From QHWK01 sp035315685 (lineage in GTDB: Bacteria; Acidobacteriota; Vicinamibacteria; Vicinamibacterales; CAVVIG01): a stretch of DNA of 10,071 nt. The notes beneath the pieces were generated by a model that saw only the letters and a program-made list of their open reading frames with translations, searched no databases and was not told the origin of the DNA. The number at the start of each line of letters is the position of its first letter. Position 1 is the first letter of the stretch. Position numbers and translations under genes: made by a program. Location of the stretch: assembly GCA_035315685.1 (NCBI GenBank), contig DATFXR010000590.1, forward strand, positions 1 through 10,071, in the 5' to 3' direction. Shown piece by piece: positions 6,045 to 10,071 of this stretch.

Positions 6045-7114
6045 GCGTCATCGACTGGGTGGACGAGCGGCTCGACCTCACCGAGGTACGGCAGTTCGTC
6101 GCGGAGAAAGGCGTTCCGGTCCACGCGCAGAAGATCTGGTACTACCTCGGCGGGATGACGCTGTTTCTCTTCAGCGTGCAGTTGTTCACCGGCATCCTGC
6201 TGCTGCTCTATTACCGCCCCAGCGCCGCCGAAGCGTACGAGAGCGTGCAGTTCGTCGTCACGCAGGTGAAGTTCGGCTGGCTGATTCGCAACGTGCACAG
6301 CTGGTCGGCGAACCTGCTGATCGCTCTGGCGTTCGCGCACTTCTTCAGCGTGTTCTTCCTGAAGTCCTACCGCAAGCCGCGCGAGCTCACGTGGGTGAGC
6401 GGCATGCTGCTGCTGTTCCTGATGCTCGGCTTCGGGTTCAGTGGTTATCTGCTGCCGTGGAACGAACTGTCGTTCTTCGCCACCAAGGTCGGCACCGGCA
6501 TCGCCGGCGCGGTGCCGGTGATCGGCCGCTTCTCGCTGCGGCTGCTCCGCGGCGGCGACGACGTCACGGGCGCGACGCTGTCGCGCTTCTACGGCCTCCA
6601 CGTCGCCGTGCTGCCGGCGCTCGCCACGGCGCTGGTCGGCGTGCACCTGCTGCTGGTACAGCGGCAGGGCATGAGCGTTCCGATCGATGTCGAAAAGAAG
6701 CTGAAGCCAGGCGAGCGGCTGCGGCAGATGCCGTTCTTTCCGAACTACATCCTCCGTGACGTGCTGGCGTGGTACCTCGTCATCGCGGTGCTCGCGGCGC
6801 TCGCGGCCTTCTATCCGTGGGAGCTGGGCACGAAGGCCGATCCGTTTGCCGTCGTGCCACCCGGTATCCGCCCCGAGTGGTACTTCCTGGCGATGTTCCA
6901 CACCTTGAAGCTGGTGCCGAGCCACGTCCTCGGGATCGAAGGGGAACGGCTCGGCGTGATCGCGTTCGGGATCGCGGCGCTGTTCCTGGTGCTCGTGCCG
7001 TTCCTCGATCGTCGCGCCAGCCGCGGCGAGCGGAGCCCGCTGTTTACCGTACTCGCGGCGCTCGGGCTCGTCTACCTGATCTCGTTCACGATCATCGGCC
7101 GCTACGCGAAGTAG
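6041..7114 (+). CDS. petB: Cytochrome b (b6 fused to subunit IV), quinol-oxidising
   Basis: Integral membrane subunit of 357 residues that carries two b haems and the quinol sites of a Rieske/cytochrome b complex. The N-terminal b6-like half holds haem ligands H86/H100 and H187/H202. The first pair is separated by 13 residues and the second by 14, the b6-type pattern rather than the 13/13 of mitochondrial-type cytochrome b. The C-terminal half resembles subunit IV and contains the Qo-site PEWY motif at 278-281. About seven membrane helices are visible, at roughly 34-58, 79-107, 118-142, 183-208, 240-260, 305-325 and 335-355; this equals b6 (four) plus subunit IV (three), so the two are fused. 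The ATG overlaps the Rieske stop codon. The gene for the nonahaem cytochrome follows after six bases. Confidence 0.94.
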   Translation: MSVIDWVDERLDLTEVRQFVAEKGVPVHAQKIWYYLGGMTLFLFSVQLFTGILLLLYYRPSAAEAYESVQFVVTQVKFGWLIRNVHSWSANLLIALAFAHFFSVFFLKSYRKPRELTWVSGMLLLFLMLGFGFSGYLLPWNELSFFATKVGTGIAGAVPVIGRFSLRLLRGGDDVTGATLSRFYGLHVAVLPALATALVGVHLLLVQRQGMSVPIDVEKKLKPGERLRQMPFFPNYILRDVLAWYLVIAVLAALAAFYPWELGTKADPFAVVPPGIRPEWYFLAMFHTLKLVPSHVLGIEGERLGVIAFGIAALFLVLVPFLDRRASRGERSPLFTVLAALGLVYLISFTIIGRYAK

Positions 7115-7120
7115 GACCAC

Positions 7121-8443
7121 ATGGCCAGGACTATCGCGCTCACGTTCGTCATCTTGCTCGGCGGCGCTCGCGCGTTCGCGGCGCCGGGTATCGTGCCGGT
7201 GACCGCGAACACCTGCGTCGCGTGCCACTCCACGCTGGCCGATCGGCGGCTCGCGAACCCGACCAGACTGTTCGGCGGCCAGGATGTGCATCGCGAACGA
7301 GGCTTCGACTGCGTCGACTGCCACGGAGGGAGCCCGACTTCCCCCGACAAGGCGGCAGCGCATGACGCGTCGGGACGCGTTTCCGCGATGGCGTTTCGCG
7401 GCAAACCCACCGGGCGGGCCGTGATCGCGACGTGCGCGCGCTGCCACAGCGACGCCGAGCTGATGCGCACGTTTGCGCCCAGGCAGCGTGTCGATCAAGC
7501 CACCGAATACGCGACGAGTGTTCACGGCAAGCGGCTCACTGCCGGCGACACCAGGGCTGCGACGTGCGCGAGTTGCCACGGCGCACACGGCATTCGCCTC
7601 GTGTCGGACGCCAAATCGCCGGTCTTCCCGACCAACGTCGCGACCACCTGCGCCGGCTGCCACGCCGATCCGGCGCGCATGAACGGCTACACGCTGGCGG
7701 ACGGATCGCCGCTGCCGACACGTCAGTTCGCCGACTACCAGAAAAGCGTCCACTTCGCGGCGCTGACCAAAGGCAACGATCTCTCGGCGCCGACGTGCAA
7801 CGACTGCCACGGCAACCATGGTGCGGCACCGCCGAATGTGGGCGCGGTGGCCAACGTCTGCGGCACTTGCCATGCGGTGTTCGCGCAGAAGTTCGCCGCC
7901 AGCGTCCATGAGGCGATCTTCGACAAGGGCTGCGTCGAGTGCCACGCCAACCACGCCGTAGCGAAGCCGTCCGACCAGATGCTCAGCGCCACGGCGCCCG
8001 GTGTGTGCCAGCCGTGCCACAACGGCGACGACAAAACCGACAAGGGCGCAGCCGCGGCAGCCGACATGCGCGGCGATATCGAGCGCCTGAAGACCGGGAT
8101 CGAGCACTCGTCCGCGGCGCTGGCGCACCTGAAGAACGCCGGCATCGAAGTCAGCGACCCGCAGCTGGCCCTGCGCGAAGCCGGAACCAGGCTGACGCTG
8201 GCGCGCACCGAGATGCACGGCTTCGATCCGGCGCACGTCGCGCCGATCCTCGCTGACGGCATGACGATCGTCGCGACGGTCGATCGCGCGGCGCAGAGCG
8301 GCGCCGCCGAGCTCACCTTCCGGCGGCGGGGACTGTTCGTGTCGCTTGGCGCCATCCTGGTTTTCGTCGTCGCACTCGGCCTGAAGGTGCGGCAGATCGA
8401 TCGGCGCGATCATGAACGGCGGACCCAATCAGCCGGCAGATGA
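7121..8443 (+). CDS. Nonahaem membrane-anchored cytochrome c
   Basis: Periplasmic multihaem cytochrome of 440 residues. A signal peptide ends near residue 20 (AFA-A). Nine CXXCH motifs start at C32, C64, C105, C149, C177, C226, C247, C271 and C296; several are followed by GAHG, GNHG or ANHA, as in the doubled-CXXCH/cytochrome c3-like families, where extra histidines give bis-His haem ligation. After the haem part comes a haem-free helical stretch (about 310-395) and one C-terminal membrane helix at about 404-422 with a short basic cytoplasmic tail. It lies where a cytochrome c1 or f gene would stand in a classical bc complex, so it probably accepts electrons from the Rieske protein and carries them along a haem wire. 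The start ATG has AGGA four bases upstream. The final partner (periplasmic reductase, outer-membrane conduit or oxidase) is not in the window. Confidence 0.92.
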   Translation: MARTIALTFVILLGGARAFAAPGIVPVTANTCVACHSTLADRRLANPTRLFGGQDVHRERGFDCVDCHGGSPTSPDKAAAHDASGRVSAMAFRGKPTGRAVIATCARCHSDAELMRTFAPRQRVDQATEYATSVHGKRLTAGDTRAATCASCHGAHGIRLVSDAKSPVFPTNVATTCAGCHADPARMNGYTLADGSPLPTRQFADYQKSVHFAALTKGNDLSAPTCNDCHGNHGAAPPNVGAVANVCGTCHAVFAQKFAASVHEAIFDKGCVECHANHAVAKPSDQMLSATAPGVCQPCHNGDDKTDKGAAAAADMRGDIERLKTGIEHSSAALAHLKNAGIEVSDPQLALREAGTRLTLARTEMHGFDPAHVAPILADGMTIVATVDRAAQSGAAELTFRRRGLFVSLGAILVFVVALGLKVRQIDRRDHERRTQSAGR

Positions 8444-10071
8444 CGCGCGGCTCGCCGCGCTCGAGCGTACCGTGCTCGCGCTCGACGCGCGCCTTGCTGC
8501 GATCGAGGCGTCCTCCGGGCGCAATCATCTCGACGGGTCGCACCGGGTGGACGAGGCCGGGCGATCTGCCGACGCGCCCCCGACGCGCGTCGAGCGGCCT
8601 GGCATCGATGCCGTCGCTGTGATGTCGTTCGCCGGGCGGACGCTGATGGTGCTCGGCGGCGCCTACCTCCTTCGAGCGCTCACCGAATCTGCGATCTGGC
8701 CCGCGTCAGTCGGCGTCGGTGTCGGCTTTGCCTATGCCGCCGTGTGGCTGGTCGAGACCGAACGCGCGGCGCGCGCAGGCCGCCGCACGAGCGCGGCGTT
8801 CCACGGCGCGGCCGCGGTGATGATCGCGCTCCCGCTGCTCTGGGAGGCGGTCACCCGGTTCCGTCTGCTCGACGCCGCAGCAGCCAGCATGGCGTTGACC
8901 GCGGTCGCGAGCGTGACGCTCGCGATCGCCGTCCGCGCGCGCGTGCAGACGGTCGCCTGGTTCGCGACGATCGGCGCGGTCGTCATCAGCGCGGCGCTCG
9001 GCGCTGCGACCGCGCACGCGCTCCCCTTCACGGTTGCTGACATCGTGCTCGGCGTCGTCACACTGTGGATTGGCTACACCGCCGACTGGATCTGGCTGCG
9101 GTGGCCGGTGGCGTTCGTCGCCGACGTCGCGGTGATCGCGCTCGGCGTCGCTGCAGCCTGGAAGACGACGCCGAGCTCACCGGCGGCGATCGTCGCCGTC
9201 CAGCTGCTGCTCCTCGGCGCCTACGTCGCGAGCGTTGCGATTCGGACCCTCGTGCGCGGCCGCGAGGTGATCCCGTTCGAGGTGGCGCAGAGCGTCGTGG
9301 CGCTGTTGGCGGGCTTCGGCGGCGCGATCGAAGTGGCGCAGACAACGGGGATGGGCATCGGCCTCCTGGTGTCGAGCGGCATCGCGTGCGGCGTCGGCTG
9401 TTATGCCGTGGCGTTCGCGTTCATCGCGCGACGGCAGGGTGTCCGGCGCAATTTCTATTTCTACACGTCGATCGGTCTCGTCTTGATCCTCGCCAGTACC
9501 GCGATCGGCGTGCCGTATCCTGCCGCGTGGTGGGCGGGGCTCGCCGTGCTCGCCGCGCGGCGGGCGTCCGCGCGCCTGGAAGTCGCCGACGACGACCAGC
9601 GCGTCGCCGCACCCGGCTGGCTGACGCTTGCCGCGCACGCGGCCAGTTACCTGATCGCCGCGTTTCTCGCCTCCAAACTGATGACCGCCTCGTTCCGCGC
9701 GCTGGTGGGTCCGCCGATCACGCAGTCTGCCGCCGCCCCGCAATCACTTGTCGTGTTCGTGGCCGGCTGCTTGTGCTGGGTGTTACTCGCGCGCAACGAC
9801 ACCGGTCTGCGCGCGGCGTACGCGCGGATCCCGCGGGCGGTGGTCGCGCTGCTGCTCGCGATCGCCGGCAGCGCCTGGCTCGCCTCGCTCGCGCAGTCCG
9901 ACGGAACCACCCCCGGCAACGCGGCCACCACGCGCACGATCGCGCTGGCTGCGATCGCGCTTGCACTCGCGTGGCTCGGCCGCGCGGCGCGGCTGCGCGA
10001 GGCCGCCTGGCTCGTCTACGCGACGCTCGCCGCGGGCGGCGTGAAGCTCCTGGCTGAGGACATTCCGCACT
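8412..10071 (+). CDS. Large polytopic membrane protein, 3' end outside window (DUF2339-like?)
   Basis: Open from ATG 8412 to the window edge, 553 residues without a stop. The first 70 residues are soluble: a short coiled-coil-like heptad segment (LAALERTVLALDARLAAIEAS) and a Pro/Arg/Asp-rich linker. After that the protein is almost wholly hydrophobic, with a dozen or more likely membrane helices beginning near residue 70 and short basic loops between them. The layout of N-terminal coiled coil plus many helices, and the last visible stretch (REAAWLVYATLAAGGVKLLAED), recall DUF2339-type membrane proteins common in Acidobacteriota; this resemblance is from memory and unverified. It overlaps the nonahaem cytochrome gene by 32 bases, so it is translated from the same transcript. 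No quinone, haem or metal motif is visible. The ribosome binding site is weak, as often for overlapping genes; an internal in-frame ATG near 8622 is an alternative start but would drop the coiled coil. Function unknown. Confidence 0.8.
   Translation, partial: MNGGPNQPADDARLAALERTVLALDARLAAIEASSGRNHLDGSHRVDEAGRSADAPPTRVERPGIDAVAVMSFAGRTLMVLGGAYLLRALTESAIWPASVGVGVGFAYAAVWLVETERAARAGRRTSAAFHGAAAVMIALPLLWEAVTRFRLLDAAAASMALTAVASVTLAIAVRARVQTVAWFATIGAVVISAALGAATAHALPFTVADIVLGVVTLWIGYTADWIWLRWPVAFVADVAVIALGVAAAWKTTPSSPAAIVAVQLLLLGAYVASVAIRTLVRGREVIPFEVAQSVVALLAGFGGAIEVAQTTGMGIGLLVSSGIACGVGCYAVAFAFIARRQGVRRNFYFYTSIGLVLILASTAIGVPYPAAWWAGLAVLAARRASARLEVADDDQRVAAPGWLTLAAHAASYLIAAFLASKLMTASFRALVGPPITQSAAAPQSLVVFVAGCLCWVLLARNDTGLRAAYARIPRAVVALLLAIAGSAWLASLAQSDGTTPGNAATTRTIALAAIALALAWLGRAARLREAAWLVYATLAAGGVKLLAEDIPH

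Noticed and set aside
5930..8428. A very long open frame (832 codons) on the minus strand opposite the cytochrome b and nonahaem genes
   Set aside because: Its composition is rich in Arg, His, Gln and Asp without domains, as expected for the antisense of GC-rich genes. The plus-strand genes have clear haem and quinone-site motifs.
8440..8622. Small plus-strand frame of 60 codons at the start of the membrane protein gene
   Set aside because: It lies inside the longer frame that starts at 8412 and continues to the window edge as a hydrophobic membrane protein; the small frame is Arg/Ser-rich with no motif.

Overview
This is GC-rich DNA with densely packed, operon-like genes. The gene content suggests an Acidobacteriota-like bacterium, possibly Vicinamibacteria: a b6-type Rieske/cytochrome b complex with a multihaem cytochrome, a tandem universal stress protein, a GNAT/acyl-CoA ligase fusion, and a large membrane protein with an N-terminal coiled coil. 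That assignment is inference from gene content, not from a marker gene. No tRNA, rRNA, CRISPR array, insertion sequence or attachment site was seen.

Layout. Positions 1-1056 (minus strand) hold a two-gene response-regulator operon: a receiver-only protein followed by an NtrC-type, sigma-54-activating regulator that runs off the left edge. Positions 1057-1363 are a 307-base divergent control region with a perfect 12-bp inverted repeat, a 13-bp direct repeat, two smaller palindromes and a sigma-54-type -24/-12 element. Positions 1364-5051 (plus strand) hold a two-gene unit, a tandem universal stress protein and a 908-residue GNAT + NDP-forming acyl-CoA synthetase fusion, separated by one base. 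Positions 5052-5188 are a short control region with a very good sigma-54-type element. Positions 5189-10071 (plus strand) hold a tight electron-transfer operon: monohaem cytochrome c, Rieske protein, fused cytochrome b6/subunit IV, a nonahaem membrane-anchored cytochrome c, and a polytopic membrane protein cut off by the right edge.

How it may work together. Both plus-strand units are preceded by a sigma-54-like element with the same geometry: predicted start 13-14 bases before the start codon, with a strong ribosome binding site directly inside that short leader. The gene read divergently from the first unit encodes the kind of activator sigma-54 needs. The inference is a local sigma-54 regulon in which a phosphorelay (sensor kinase not in the window) switches on a stress protein, a probable protein-lysine acetyltransferase / acyl-CoA ligase, and an alternative quinol-oxidising cytochrome complex together. 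This is the most interesting feature of the window. It is a hypothesis from sequence, not a demonstrated system.
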